Positions 11,595 through 22,794 of a stretch of DNA of 64,000 bases are shown here, piece after piece. The stretch comes from Tenrec ecaudatus (Eukaryota > Chordata > Mammalia > Afrosoricida > Tenrecidae). The position numbers and the translations under genes were made by a program. A model generated the notes under the pieces. The model worked only from the letters and a program-made list of their open reading frames with translations, did not search any database and was not told the DNA's origin. Position 1 is the stretch's first letter. Each line of letters begins with the position of its first letter. The stretch covers positions 7,940,758 through 8,004,757 of the forward strand of contig NC_134536.1 of assembly GCF_050624435.1 (NCBI RefSeq), given 5' to 3'.

Positions 11595-11870
11595 TCAAAT
11601 TGACTCCAATTCATGAAGAGCTGACGTTTAGCAGAACAATAGAGGACACACTTCAGCATAATCTTCACAAGCATTGTTGTGTTTGAGCCCATTGTCGCAG
11701 GCACTCAGTCAATCCACGCATCGAAGGTTTCCCTCACCGTCACTGATCCTCTGCCTTACCAAGCATGATGTCCTTCTCAAGCTATGGCTCTTTCCTGATA
11801 ATGGATCCAAACTGAGCAAGATGAATTACCTATCCTCACTTCTAAGATGCATCTGGCTATATTTACTCCA
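11595..11870 (-). mobile_element. RTE LINE 3' fragment, reverse
   Basis: Contains GTTTGAGCCCATTGTCGCAG, CAGTCAATCCACGCATC and CCAAGCATGATGTCCTTCTC, the same order as the fragments at 5771 and 22795. Confidence 0.7.
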
Positions 11871-12351
11871 AGATTGATAGCCAAAAAAAGCAATAGAATA
11901 CATTTTGGAGCTGTTTCAGCTCAGCTTGCCTGCTCCCTTCCACCACAGGCCCTTGAGCCATAGATTGTCCCAGGGGAAGATAGGACATAACTTCAACCAA
12001 AAGGTCAAATTCTTGGCTTCTGAGCTGAATTTGTGTAGAATTTTGGGAAAATAGAGCAGAGGAAACGCAATGAAACCAAAGTGCTTTGCTTTGCAAAGGC
12101 TGGTTCTCAGGAGAAAGCTTGTTTTGTGTCTAGTTTGCACACAGTTCTGAAGACTTGGCATGGCACATCAATGGCGGGCTTCTTGGATTCTACACAGAGG
12201 GGACTGGAGGAATCATGAGTCAAAAAAAGCACATTGGCACAGGAATGATCTTTCCATCTGAAAAGGATAAACACCCACTGACTGATATTGTAGGGAGCCG
12301 GACCTGTGAGGCAAGGGGTCTCTGGATCTCTTGATAATGCCAGTAAGAGAA
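11871..12351. other. No feature recognised
   Basis: Nothing supportable on either strand. Confidence 0.4.
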
Positions 12352-12545
12352 GAAACCCCCAAAACAAACCCACTGCCATCCTGTTGATTCCAATTCACAG
12401 TGACCCTGTAAGACAGAGTAGAACTGATCATCAGGGTTACCAAGACTGTACTTATGGAAGCAGACAACCTCATCTTTCTCCCACTGAGCAGCTGATAGGT
12501 TTTGAACTACTGACCTTGTAGTAAGCAGCCCAGCAATTAGCCCCC
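12352..12545 (-). repeat. AfroSINE copy, reverse
   Basis: Begins AACCCACTGCCATCCTGTTG, then ACCCTGTAAGACAGAGTAG, and ends with the reversed B box GTTTTGAACTACTGACCTTG. Confidence 0.85.
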
Positions 12546-12779
12546 AGTGCCCCCAGAGTTCCTGATGGGTGAGAAATATTACCCAAAATAAATAAATAAA
12601 CCAAACCAGAATCTCAAGCAGCTACAAGGTGCCTTCCCTAGGAACACATGGGAACTTGCATGCAGCGCTTCATAGCAAATCCATGGCTCACCATGATAGA
12701 AAAGGCCTGGATAAGCCTAAGGCAGAAGCAATAGGCCCTGTCTCAGGCCTTGTCTAATTGCGAAAACAGAAGTCCCTTG

Positions 12780-13112
12780 AAGGAATTTGATGCAACAGGA
12801 CCTTGTATGAGTTGATGGAAGAGCCCAAACTATATAGGGTGTTAGAAGTTGAAATATATGCCCCCATAAGACCTGCTATTAGGAGAGACTGGTCCCTGAA
12901 GAGGGATGCTACGCTTGGTAAAGTGGAGGAGCAGCATGAAAGAGAAAGTCCCTCAACAAGATGGACTGACACGTGGCTACAACAATGGACTCAAACATGA
13001 GAACATTTTGAGGATGGCACTGGGCGGGGCTGCGTCTTGATCTGTTTTACATACGGTCACTGTGAGTTGGAACCAACTTAACCGCAACTAACCACAACAG
13101 ACAAGAATCAAG
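12780..13112 (+). mobile_element. RTE LINE 3' end
   Basis: Sense-strand RTE 3' coding end and tail: GATGCTACGCTTGGTAAAGT, TCAACAAGATGGACTGACAC, CAACAATGGACTCAAACATG, ending CACTGTGAGTTGGAACCAAC and CACAACAG. The last part is the tail shared with AfroSINEs. Confidence 0.75.
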
Positions 13113-13500
13113 TTTAATCAATATAGGGATCAAATGGACTGCGTCTGTGGGAAAAAGTGATGATGGAGAAGTTCAACATCAGCAGCCAAAACAAGGCCAG
13201 GGGCTGACTGTGAAACAGACCATCAATTGTTCCTATGCAAGTTCAGGTTGAAGTTGAAGAAAATTAAAACAGGTTCACAAGAGCAAAAATAGAACCACGA
13301 GTACATCCCACTGAGTTTTTAGAACATCTCAAGAATACATTTGACTGAGTTAACACTAATGACAGAAGACCTAAGGGGGCTGTGGAGCAGCATCAAGAAC
13401 CTAATACATGAAGACAGCCAAAGATCATTAAAAAGACAGGAGAGAAAGAAAAGATCAAAGTGGAGGTCAGAAGAGACTCTAAAGCTTGCTATTGAATGTA
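13113..13500 (+). mobile_element. RTE LINE internal fragment
   Basis: Reads like a degraded open frame upstream of the RT domain at 14415 (a run rich in K, R and E from 13341 to 13500). Assigned to the RTE element by position and composition, so less sure than the flanking pieces. Confidence 0.4.
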
Positions 13501-13650
13501 CCAAACTAAACTCTCCCTGCCATCAAGTCTATTCCAACTTCTAATATACCTGTAGGACAGAGCAGAACTGTGGCTAGTGGCTTCAAACTTCTAACCTTGT
13601 ACTTAGCAGCAGAACTCACAGTGCACTATGACACCAGGGCCCCTCTGGAC
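13500..13650 (-). repeat. AfroSINE copy, reverse
   Basis: CTCCCTGCCATCAAGTCTAT, CTGTAGGACAGAGCAG, then AACTTCTAACCTTGTACTTA and GCACTATGACACCAGGGC. Confidence 0.75.
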
Positions 13651-13715
13651 ACATGGTCACGGAAGCAAATGGAAGAAATGAAGTAAAAGAACTAAACGAA
13701 ACATGCCGAAGGGTC

Positions 13716-14150
13716 TGTGTTACCCAGGGGGACTAGAGAAACAAACCCAGTGACACTCATCTAGGTGTAAGGAATAGCTTTTATCAAGAAGTAATTGTAT
13801 ACATTGCACACATGTCCCAGCCTAGTCCAACTCAAGTCCTTAAGTCTGATACTAGTTCATAAGTCCCTCTTCAGCCTCACACAGTCACAAGCAGTGATGC
13901 CGAGCGAAGGAATATCACCAGCCAGTAGGTGCAAGGTCTGTGGATCCACATCTCCAGAGCTCTGGCCGGTCTCAGCATGGCTCGCCAGCAGGAAGGTGAA
14001 TGCAGAGAAAGGATGAGGTTCCCAGGACCATCATGAGGAGGCCATGCCCACTGGGAGGCACCATCAGACTGTGACCTGATTGACAGGTTAGACTCGCCCC
14101 CTGCATGTTTATAAATCTGCAAGTTGACGTGAAATGATATAATTACCACT
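13716..14150 (+). mobile_element. Solo LTR, MLT2/ERVL-like family, forward
   Basis: Starts TGTGTTACCCAGGGGGACTA and ends near AAGTTGACGTGAAATGATAT. Flanks GGGTC and GGGTA match at 4 of 5 bases, consistent with the 5-bp duplication of ERVL elements. Confidence 0.6.
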
Positions 14151-14199
14151 GGGTAACTCTGGGAGACAAAGTAAATTACAATGAAATATATATTTTATT

Positions 14200-14960
14200 C
14201 TAATGATAAATTATAATGAAAATGCAAAGACCTGGAATTAGAAAGCTAAAAAAAGAAGCTTATCTCATTCTGAAAGAACCGAAGGGAAAATTTAAGCCTT
14301 GAGTTGTAATATTGAAGGATTCTATGGACAAAATATTGAACAACACAGGACGCATCAAGGTTATGGAAGGAATACATAGGTACTGTACTAAAAAGAAGTG
14401 GTCGACATTCAAACATGTCAGGAGGCAGTGTATGTGATCAAGACTCAGCGATGTGGGAGGGAGAAGTCCAAGACATACTGAAGGCAATAGTCAAGAAGAA
14501 GACTCCAGGGATTGATGGAATACCAAATGAAAGGCTTCAACAGGCTAATGGAGCCCTGGAGACACTCATCTATGCCAAGAAATTTGGAAGGCAGCTTCCT
14601 GGCCATTCTGCTGGAACATATATATACATATATGTGTGTGTGTGCTCGTTATATAGAAATGTGACCCAACGGAGTATGTAAACTATTGAACAATATCATT
14701 TATATCTCCTTCAAGTGAAATTTTGCTGAAGATCATTCAAAAACTGTTGAAGTGGTACATTGACTAGTAGCTGCCATAAATGCAAGCTTGACTCATAAGA
14801 AGACATGGACCAAAATGTACCACTGAGACAGCAGATGAATCTTAATTGTAAACAGAGGACCAGAAATATGTTGACTTGTGTTTTATTGGACTGTGCAAAG
14901 ACACTGGCCTATGTGAAGCATAATGATCGAGGGTATGAAACCGCCTGCTGTGAAGGAAAA
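14200..14960 (+). pseudogene. Degraded RTE/BovB reverse transcriptase fragment
   Basis: At 14415-14590 the frame gives ILKAIVKKKTPGIDGIPNER, the conserved KxPGxDGIPxE block at the start of RTE/BovB reverse transcriptases. Further on, 14870-14920 gives TCVLLDCAKTLAYVKHN, matching the RT block with D before CAK. Frameshifts, stops and a (TA/TG) tract make it non-functional. The element continues at 16380. Confidence 0.7.
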
Positions 14961-14984
14961 TACTGGAAATATAACAATTTTTGT

Positions 14985-15560
14985 TAAAAACCCAAAATGT
15001 AACAGCTCCCTCTCTTGCAGTAAAAATTCCTTTTAAGTCTAACCAGTGGGGATGTCCTAACAGAGGAAGACGACTAGCAAGTAGCCAGGCAGGAAGCATC
15101 CCCTGTTCAGAGAACTCAGGGGTGATGGTCTGGTAAGACCAGGCACAGAAGCATCCCCCAATTTAGAGAAACAAGGGTGCATGATGCTTCTAGGATGATG
15201 GTGTAAGGAAGGGATGATGGAGAAATGCAGTGTAGACAATTTCCTACTGACCATGGCAAACCTGCCTTCTTAGAGTACCAGTTGTATCCTGGGACACTGT
15301 AAAAAGCAGGCAAGGCTACACACTTGCTGTGATTGTGGTAAAAAAAACCAACCTGCTCTGTCACATCGTAGAAGGTATATAACTTTCACTGGATCTTTAA
15401 GCAGGTTAGAGGCGCCAACCCCACTGTTTCTTTTAGTCTCTTACGTCCAGAAATCAATTTAGAGTTCCCCTGGAAGCCCCAAAATTGATTTGTAGGGTCC
15501 GCACATGGATTAAAGGTCTCATGAATCCCTCCGATCATCGTGGAAGATGTGACCAACCTT
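14985..15560 (+). mobile_element. Possible LTR fragment, unidentified family
   Basis: Begins TGTAACAGCTCCCTCTC, has GTATATAACTTTCACTGG in its downstream part (TATA-like), and shares the opening with 25585 (TGTAACAGCCCCCTCTC). LTR nature is an inference from the TG start and TATA-like motif; the end is not resolved. Confidence 0.35.
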
Positions 15561-15849
15561 GTTATCAGAGAGCATGGTAAAGCCAGTTATGGGAGACAGG
15601 GGTAAACATGTAATATCTTATCATTTGATTTCCCTTTCGATTCATTTGGAAGTTGTTTCAGTTTGGGGGGGAAGTGAAAGGGAAATTCCGTGGATTAAGC
15701 CTTTGGTGAATTCCATCTGACCATAGACCGGGGTGTGAACAGCCTTGCTCCCAGAGTGCATCAGGAGATGGATTATTGCAGACGCAGCTAGGTTAAAATT
15801 CTACACCTGGCCATTTAAACTCCCCTAGGATCCATTTTAAATTTGTTGT

Positions 15850-16165
15850 AGTTTTTAATATTTCCTCCTTTCTTTTCTATTGAGGTTTTCATGTTTTACT
15901 TTGTTATTCTTGTTAGTTTTGTTTTTAATGTTTTCCTCTATATGAAATCCAGGATAGAAAAATCTATAGAGACAGTAACTGGATGAATGCTTCCTTGGGG
16001 GTATGGCAGTATAGATTGGAGGGAAACTGGGAACTAATAATGATTAATACAAGAATGAAGAAAATGTTCTAAAATTGATTGTGGTGATGATTGTACAACT
16101 CTTCATGATGTGACTAAACTATTGTATGCTATATGAATTATAAGCCAATAAAACTACTAAAAATA
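15850..16165 (+). mobile_element. LINE-type 3' tail ending in AATAAAAC
   Basis: Carries the words TGTGGTGATGATTGTACAAC and GCCAATAAAACTACTAAAAA, followed by an A-rich stretch. A related tail occurs at 59845-59940. It resembles the 3' end of an L1-mobilised sequence that interrupts the RTE copy. Confidence 0.5.
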
Positions 16166-16379
16166 AAAATTTTTTAAATGAGTGATGGTAAACACATATA
16201 TTTAGAGTTTCTCAAATTAACTTGGTCTCTGTCTTTGACTGAATCAGTGACAGGCATTTCCAGACCATTGCTTCCTGGTCTCGGTAACATTCCATGGAAT
16301 ACACTGAGAAGGGAATTCCAAAACACTTCATTGTGCTTGTGCAGAACCTGTACATGGAACAAGAGGTAGGACCTCAAAC

Positions 16380-17262
16380 ACTATGTGTTTTTAAGTCAGG
16401 AATTATTAAGAGTGGGTTGTATCCTTTCGCCATACTTATTTAATCTGCACGATGAGTAAATAATCGCAGAATCTATATGAAGAACATTACAACATTAGGT
16501 TTGGAGGAAGGCTTAACAACCTATAATACACAAATGGCATAATCTAACTTGCCGAAAGCCAAGAAGACGTAAAGCATTTACTGACGAAGGTCAAAGACTG
16601 CAGCCTTCAGTATCAGCTCAATATAAAGAAAAACAAAATCCTCACAACTGAGCCAACGGATAACCTCATGATAAAGGGAGAAAAGACTGGTGTTATCAAA
16701 GATTTCGTTTTGCTTGGATCCACAAGCAACCTTCGTGGCAGCAGTAATCAAGAAATCTGCAGGTGTGTTGCAGTGGTTCTCAACCTTCCTAATGCTGTGA
16801 CCCTTTCATACAGTTCCTCATGTTGTGGTGCCTCCCCCACCATAAAATTATTTTCATTGCTACTTCATCAGTGTCATTTTGCTACTGTTATGAGTTGTTC
16901 ACCCCCCATAAGGTGTCACGACCTACAGGTTGAGAACCACTGGTGTCTTGCAAAGAACAAACCTGTTGCCCAAGTGTTGAAGGGCAAGGATGTCCTTCTG
17001 AGGTGTGCCTGACCCAAGCCATGGTAAGTCCAACTGCCTCATACACCTGTGAACGCTGGATACGGCATCATGTGGGAAAGTACAAGGTCAGCGAAAAGAG
17101 GAAGATGCTCAGCAAGATGGATGGCACGGTGGCTGCAACAGGGGCTCAGGACCAGGCAGTGTTTGCCCGCAGGGCAGCTAGGATTCCGAACGGACTCAAG
17201 GGCACCGAGCAGCAAAAACAGCAGAAGACAGGCTATCAGTTCAACTCAACAAGGTCATAGTA
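16380..17262 (+). pseudogene. Degraded RTE/BovB ORF, C-terminal RT part, split by SPIN
   Basis: Frames 16420-16760 give a patchy match to BovB-type RT after the active site (KVKDCSLQYQLNIKKNK, and VIKDFVLLGSTS at 16695-16730). The frame is interrupted by the SPIN at 16771-16942 and resumes at 16943 with coding for the 3' end (AAGATGCTCAGCAAGATGG at 17103-17121). It looks like the continuation of the copy begun at 14200. Confidence 0.65.
16771..16942 (+). mobile_element. SPIN hAT MITE with 8-bp target duplication
   Basis: 172 bp, terminal inverted repeats CAGTGGTTCTCAACCT and AGGTTGAGAACCACTG. Internal text CCTAATGCTGTGACCCTTTC and CTGTTATGAGTTGTTC is the non-autonomous SPIN sequence. Flanked by GTGTGTTG and GTGTCTTG (7 of 8 identical), the 8-bp duplication expected of hAT elements. 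Confidence 0.9.
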
Positions 17263-17279
17263 GAGTGGTAGGGTCCTGA

Positions 17280-18010
17280 CATAAATCCCTTTAATGGGAT
17301 ATCTTTTTCTATTCTACCAAGCACACTGTCCTTGTCTAGGGACTGGTTTCTTCTGATCTGGTAACATGTCCAATGTACCTGAGACCAAGTCGCTAAGGAG
17401 CATTCTGACTGTACTTCTTCCAAGACTGATTTGTTGGTTCTTTTGGCAGTTTGTGGAACTTTCAACATATTCTTGGCCACCACCATAATTCAAATGCATC
17501 AATTATTCTTTAGTCTTCCTTATTCAGTGTCCAACTTCTCGTGTATCCGAGGCAATTATAAATACCACGGCTTGATGGCATAGTGGGTTATGAGTTTGGT
17601 TACAAACCACAAGGTCAACGGTTCAAAACCACCACCTGCTCCTTAAGAGAAAGATGAGACTTTCTACTACCACAAAGAGTTACAGTCTCAAAAAAAAAAA
17701 AAAAGAGTTACAGTCTCTGAAACCCACAGGGGAAGTTCTAGTCTATCCTATAGGACCACTATGAGTCAGTTGTGACGAGAGAGAGCTGCCTTCTCAGAGT
17801 AAAGTTGGCTATAACGACTTGGAGAGAGTAAAGCCGGTGGGAATAAAGCCTTTGCTACAAACCTTTAATAATGAAGTGTTCTGGAATTCCCATTCTTCTC
17901 GAGATTATCCATAGTTTATTACAGCATGGAGTCTAATACCTTTGCATAGTCAATAAAAACACAAGGAAACATCTTTCTTATATTCTCTACTTTCTATGAG
18001 GGTCCATCTG
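17280..18010 (-). mobile_element. RTE LINE fragment, reverse
   Basis: GGAGCATTCTGACTGTACTT, CTTTTGGCAGTTTGTGG and TATTCTTGGCCACCACCATA, then after the SINE at 17565 AATGAAGTGTTCTGGAATTC and TTGCATAGTCAATAAAAACA. The order is that of the reverse RTE at 22795, so it is an inverted neighbour of the forward copy. Confidence 0.65.
17565..17800 (+). repeat. AfroSINE copy, forward
   Basis: GATGGCATAGTGGGTTATGA, B-box region GGTCAACGGTTCAAAACCAC, GAGAAAGATGAGACTTTCTA, and the tail CTATAGGACCACTATGAG-like. An extra A-rich duplication (CAAAGAGTTACAGTCTC repeated about 17676-17720) interrupts it. It splits the RTE at 17280. Confidence 0.85.
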
Positions 18011-18940
18011 TCCATGTGCTACTGAGAGAGAGGAGACAGAGAACCCAGAGGCAGAGTGAGAGAAAGTGATGGGAAACATTGAGGCAGGACTTCTCAAAGA
18101 GTGATCTCACAGCAATCTCATCTTAACTGGCAGGTGCCAGGCCCCTCGGCTGAGTCTCAACTCCAAGGGCCTCAAACCCAAGACTCTTAACTGACCTTTG
18201 CCTGTACTTCCTGTGCTTGCCCAGACCAGACCCAGGCACGGAGAGAGCATAAATGGGTTTACAGTTGGACCTGAGGAACAGGACCAGAACCAGGATCGGT
18301 CCGTTCATAACCTGAAGACGCAGGCAGGCCAATTCTCCACCCCTCATAAAACCCTCCAGACACAGTCCATTCAGCCCAGCGCACTCGAGTCCCACTTGCT
18401 GAGCCGGCTGTTCTGCTTTTCTCACCAGATAAGCTCGCTTTCTGCTGGCCGCTTTGTGGTCCGTGAGTCCATTCTTCACTTCGAGACCAAGAACCCCGGA
18501 CCAAGCAGAGCAGTTGCAATTCTGCTGCAATTGTTGTTGGTCTTCATCAAAGTTTTGCCTGCATGTGATATCAATGATGTTGTTTGATAGTTCACATTTT
18601 GTTGGGTGAGCGTTCTTTGGAAGGCACAGGTGACTTGGTAATTATTTCTTAGATAGAATAAGCAGTGAGTGGATGCGCAGAGACCGGGGAGCAAAGGGAA
18701 ACCTGCCTGAGTGGGCGAGGTGCTCCTGATGTCCTCTCAAGGATGCTTCCTGCTCCAGGCAGACAGGGACATTGAAGCAAGGAATTCACTTCAATTATAG
18801 AAAATAATGGGCGCCCCATTCCTGGTCGGGGTTGATCAATTGCAAAGTGAGAGGAATTATTGAGAGGTGAGTGATGGGTAAGTGGCATGAGCTGGGGAGT
18901 GCCAGTCCCCCACCACTAATCACGGGTTCAGTAAGCACAA
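18011..18940. other. No gene recognised
   Basis: Open frames on both strands (up to 135 codons) show no domain and are mutually overlapping; no repeat match was recognised. Confidence 0.35.
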
Positions 18941-19854
18941 TTGTATGGTTGAGATATACAAATATTATATTAAAGTCATCGAGAGCATGAGAGATAAAAG
19001 AGATACTGAAATAATGGAGTCAGACACATTTCATAGTAGTATTCTCACCTCAGCCCTGCTTGGTGGTCCGCGTGGAGAGAGGGGGAAGGGAAGGAGGACA
19101 AGGGGAAAGGGAGCAGGGAGTGAGGACCAGAGAGGAGAGGGGGAACCAACGGGAAGCCAAGGGAGGAGCTGAGAGCAAGAGAGGCCTCTATTGCTAACCC
19201 AGGCCCATAGACCTTTGGGGCATGCAAGCCCACTAATTACAGGTAAAGACATACATCACAGGAAGGGGTTACACTATAGGTTATACAGCAATGAGAGGTG
19301 GACAATCTAGGGACATACTCACAATAGGAAGAGGAGGGATTGGGGGTATACATGTGACAAGATAGGCGGATCCTAGATTCAGGATGGCAGCTTAATTTTG
19401 ACCTGTTCTCTGGATCTCCATAGGAACTTTTATCAGTAGGGTGTGAACCCCACCTACAGGAACCAAATGATGACTGCAGGCCTGTCCATTGTCCTTAACA
19501 GCAGGGAGCGGGGCCTACCTAATGTAGTCTGGTGACTAACTGCCTCCAGGAAGAATGTCTGTAAGCATCTGACCTCCCCCCACAGGTAAGTATGATAGTG
19601 GGGCAGGAGGAAAGAAAAAAGAAAAGGAAGAAAGAAGAAGAAAGGAAAAATTTAGATATAGGTATAAATATATGCATATGTGTATATGTAAATATATAAT
19701 TATATAAATATAGGTGTATATGTCTATACATGTACATAAATGTAAGTACAATAAGGGCTTCTACTACAATATCACCTAAGTACAAGAACAATTTGTTCTA
19801 ATAATGTAGCATTCTATCATACTCACCTTCCTCACACTATCATATATATAATAT
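18941..19854 (+). repeat. Old L1-like 3' UTR material and purine tracts
   Basis: Includes a GGGGAAGGG/AGGGGAAAGGG run (19075-19160), GTGGGGCAGGAGGAAAGAAA near 19596 as in the L1 3' UTRs at 26150 and 37730, then a TATATA-rich stretch. Boundaries and family are uncertain. Confidence 0.35.
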
Positions 19855-20283
19855 TGTCAGGCAGAAGCGGGAGTTAGCAGGGCAGGTGGACTAGGAGATA
19901 GAGCTAGTGAAAACATTCCAAGGACGCTAGGAGAGGCCAGACACCCCCCTTCTTAGCCCCCCCCTTCTCCTCCCCTTCAGTGGCCTTCAGGCCCAGGTGC
20001 AGAAGACTAATTGTTACAGATAACCTTGAATGTTGTTGCTTAGCTCCAGACCTTCAGACAACAAAGTTACAGTGGAAAATTCCCCAGCTACTCCCTGCCC
20101 CCAGACTTGAACTATAAAATTCCTCACCTCCGGCCTTGATTCAGGGGTCTGTGAATTAACTCCTCGCCTCCCGCCCTGACTTAGGGGTCTGTGAATTTCA
20201 CCTGGGAGCTCTGAAATAAACCTCTGAAATTGTTTTCTCACTTTGCCTTCTTTCTTTCTTTCGGTCACCAAATAAACCTCACA
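19855..20283 (+). mobile_element. Solo LTR with TATA, polyA signal and 5-bp target duplication
   Basis: TG start (TGTCAGGCAGAAGCGGG), CA end (ACCTCACA), TATAAA at 20113-20118, AATAAA at 20215-20220, and a short U5. Flanked by AATAT at 19850-19854 and 20284-20288. The flank is AT-rich so the 5-bp match is modest evidence. A GGGGTCTGTGAATT unit repeats at about 20146 and 20193. No internal retroviral genes are present. Class not determined. Confidence 0.65.
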
Positions 20284-20347
20284 AATATATGATATTTCAT
20301 ATGTCTATATAATAGAATAATATATAACAATAACAATAAGGGTTCCT

Positions 20348-20371
20348 GGGAGGGAGGGAGGGAGGGAGGGA
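20348..20371 (+). repeat. (GGGA)n microsatellite
   Basis: Six GGGA units within an AATAA-rich stretch. Confidence 0.9.
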
Positions 20372-20557
20372 ATAAAGGGGAGTTACTATCAAAGAGATCA
20401 AGAAGAAAGAAAATATTTGAAACTGCTTGTAGTAGCAATTGTGAATTAAGCCCACCGCCCTCGATTGAGGCCCACCCAGGTGTACTGACTTCGTGGCTCC
20501 AAGGCCTGAATTCCTGCATGCCCTCTAGCCTTGATCGGCTTGTAACTTCCTGTAAAG

Positions 20558-20817
20558 CAGTGTTTCTCAACCTGTGGGTCTCGACCCCTTTGGGAGTCCA
20601 AAGATCCTTTCACAGGGGTCGCCCAATTCATAACAGTAGCAAAATGACAGTGATGAATTAGCAACGAAAATAATTTTATGATTGGGGAGGTCACCACAAC
20701 ATGAGGAACTGTTTGAAAGCCGTGGTTGTCAACCTTCCTAATGCCGCGACCCTTTAATACAGGTTGAGAGCCACTGATATCCAAGGGTCCCGGCATTAGG
20801 AAGGTTGAGAACTGCTG
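20558..20817 (-). mobile_element. SPIN hAT MITE with a second short SPIN inside
   Basis: Outer ends CAGTGTTTCTCAACCTGTGG and AAGGTTGAGAACTGCTG. In reverse it follows the SPIN order (GGTCTCGACCCCTTT at one end, CCGGCATTAGG at the other). Flanks CTGTAAAG and CAGTGAAG match at 6 of 8 positions. It is interrupted at 20720-20776. Confidence 0.8.
20720..20776 (+). mobile_element. Minimal SPIN inside SPIN
   Basis: 57 bp: CCGTGGTTGTCAACCTTCC at the left and CAGGTTGAGAGCCACTG at the right, joined by ATGCCGCGACCCTTTAATA. It is an extreme internal-deletion form or a fold-back remnant inserted into the outer copy. No clear target duplication around it. Confidence 0.55.
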
Positions 20818-20884
20818 CAGTGAAGACAGAGGGAGGCCTTGGCATGTAGAGGGGCAACCCCTGGTTTTTGCCTCTGGCTCCCTC

Positions 20885-20975
20885 ACAATCGACAAGCATG
20901 TTTGATCTATTTGAATTATGGAATGTTAGGACTTCTGTGAAGAGCTCCCAATAAAATAATGAATTCGTTTAAAAG
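20885..20975 (+). mobile_element. Short L1-type 3' tail
   Basis: TGTGAAGAGCTCCCAATAAA followed by ATAATG and A-rich DNA, a truncated relative of the L1 tails elsewhere. Confidence 0.5.
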
Positions 20976-21877
20976 AAAGGAAATGCAGCTACCCTTTAAA
21001 ATCTGCAATGGAGGCCAATTGGGGGTGCAGCCCTGGCAGCACGACTTGGTGAGATTGTGCAAACATGGATTCCAATCAGTAACAGAGAACTCTGTGTTTC
21101 ACTTCACGAGCCCCAGCTTCATACACTCCAATTAGCTCTTCATGTAGAACTGACTAAAAGCTTATATGAAATCAAGAGCATGTTGAATGAGTTTTCATTT
21201 AGCACACCTGAAATCTGCTTCATAAGCTACTTGAGCTATTACCTCACGCCTGCCTAGTGTAGAAGATGTCCTAACAAGTACTGAGCAAGCTGTACAATTC
21301 TAATGTGTTGGCTTTCCTTACTCCATCTTCATGATTGCTTCGTACGTTACCCCTATTCAACATAACCTCTACTGTACTGATTTGTTGAGTATTTTCCTCC
21401 GGGACATTGTAAAACAGAAGTTGAAGACCACCGTGGGAGAAAGGTATCTATTTTAAACACAAATCATTTGTAGTTTAGGGTGTGAATTAGAAAGTCCTTA
21501 AGTCTGTTTTAACTTTAACGATGAAATTTAACTTGGCAATATCTGCCCATTCTAGCGTAGTTCATTTGACTAGAATTTAAAGGCAGTTCCACAGTGTTAG
21601 ATTCCGTTTCTGTGAGGAGATCAACCATAAGTAGCCAATCGAGTGAAAGGAAATTTCCCTGAGCCTATGGTCTGCTTCCTGTTGAAAAACGCACTTGATT
21701 TTTGCTGGGTCTGGATCCTAAAACCTGCCATATAGCCTCCTGATCCTGGGCATCTTCAATAGCCTGCCATCTTACCGGCTAACCTTGCGTTCATCCATTC
21801 ACCTTTGCAACCAGAAGCCTGACATCTGACCTGCTGATTCGAGTGCGCCATGTACTCGATCTAAATCTCTCTAGGTC
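20976..21877. other. No feature recognised
   Basis: AT-rich, no repeat or exon recognised. Confidence 0.35.
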
Positions 21878-22092
21878 TGGTGGGCTGGTGATTACGAATT
21901 GAGCTACTAACCACAAAGTCAGCAATCTGAAACCACCAGCTGTTCCGAGGCAGAAAGGCAGAGGTTTCTACTCCTGTAATGAGTTACAGTCTTGAGGGGC
22001 AGGGGCGGGGGATCACAGGGCCAGTTCTCCCCTCTCCTGTCAAGTGGCTATGAGTTGGCACTGACTCAATGGCGGTGAGTTTGGTGTGGTTT
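21878..22092 (+). repeat. AfroSINE copy, forward
   Basis: GTCTGGTGGGCTGGTGATTA, CTAACCACAAAGTCAGCAAT, ATGAGTTACAGTCTTGAGG, and the tail GAGTTGGCACTGACTCAATG then GGTTTTG. Confidence 0.85.
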
Positions 22093-22599
22093 TGTTTCCT
22101 ACATATATTAGGCTTCGCTGGCTTTGCTTCTGTAGAGAACTGTTAGAATGGGACAAAAGGAAAGCGGACCCAGCGCATGAGTTTTAATTCTCGGGTTTTA
22201 TTAGTTAATGACCTGCCCAGGTGTTTAGAATGGAATGAAAGTCAAGGGGGCAGGGTGAGGGGAGAGTGGAAGACAGAGTAAAGAGTCAGAAAGGGAGGGC
22301 TAGAGGGAGGAAGAAACAGAGGGATGGACGTGCAGCTACATGAGAAGGCGAAGAGTCAGAAAGAGAGAGCGAACAACAGAATCCCATGTTAATCGACTTT
22401 GGGGACAGAACGAAATTATCATGTCTGAAAGGAGCCCGCACTGCCCCACCCCACCACCACCCTGCCCCCATTGGCCGTGGCACCAGCAGAATGGTGAAGA
22501 GAGGGGGGAGAAGGCACTGGGTGGGGATGGAGAAGGGGTTAAGGATGCTGGCTATGGAGGACCGTTGGAGATCCCAGCCAAAGACAGTAAGGGAATCGA
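22093..22599. other. No feature recognised
   Basis: GGGA/AGAG-rich DNA with some C-rich frames; no gene or repeat supported. Confidence 0.35.
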
Positions 22600-22794
22600 A
22601 GTGCCATTATCCTCACTGCTAAGGACCATTCTTCTAAGACGAATTTGTTCAGGCTTTTGGTAGATTTTATTTTTGTTTGGGGGTTGTTTTGTTATTTTTG
22701 ACAGTGGCAGCATATACAGTATTCTTTGCCAACACCATAATTTAAATGGATCAAGTTTGCTTGTCTTCCTTTTTAACTGTCCGACTGATGTTCA
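22600..22794 (-). mobile_element. RTE LINE fragment, reverse
   Basis: GCTAAGGACCATTCTTCTAA, GCAGCATATACAGTATTC and AACACCATAATTTAAATGG belong to the RTE reverse order just upstream of the 3' end. A separate copy's 3' end begins at 22795. Confidence 0.55.
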
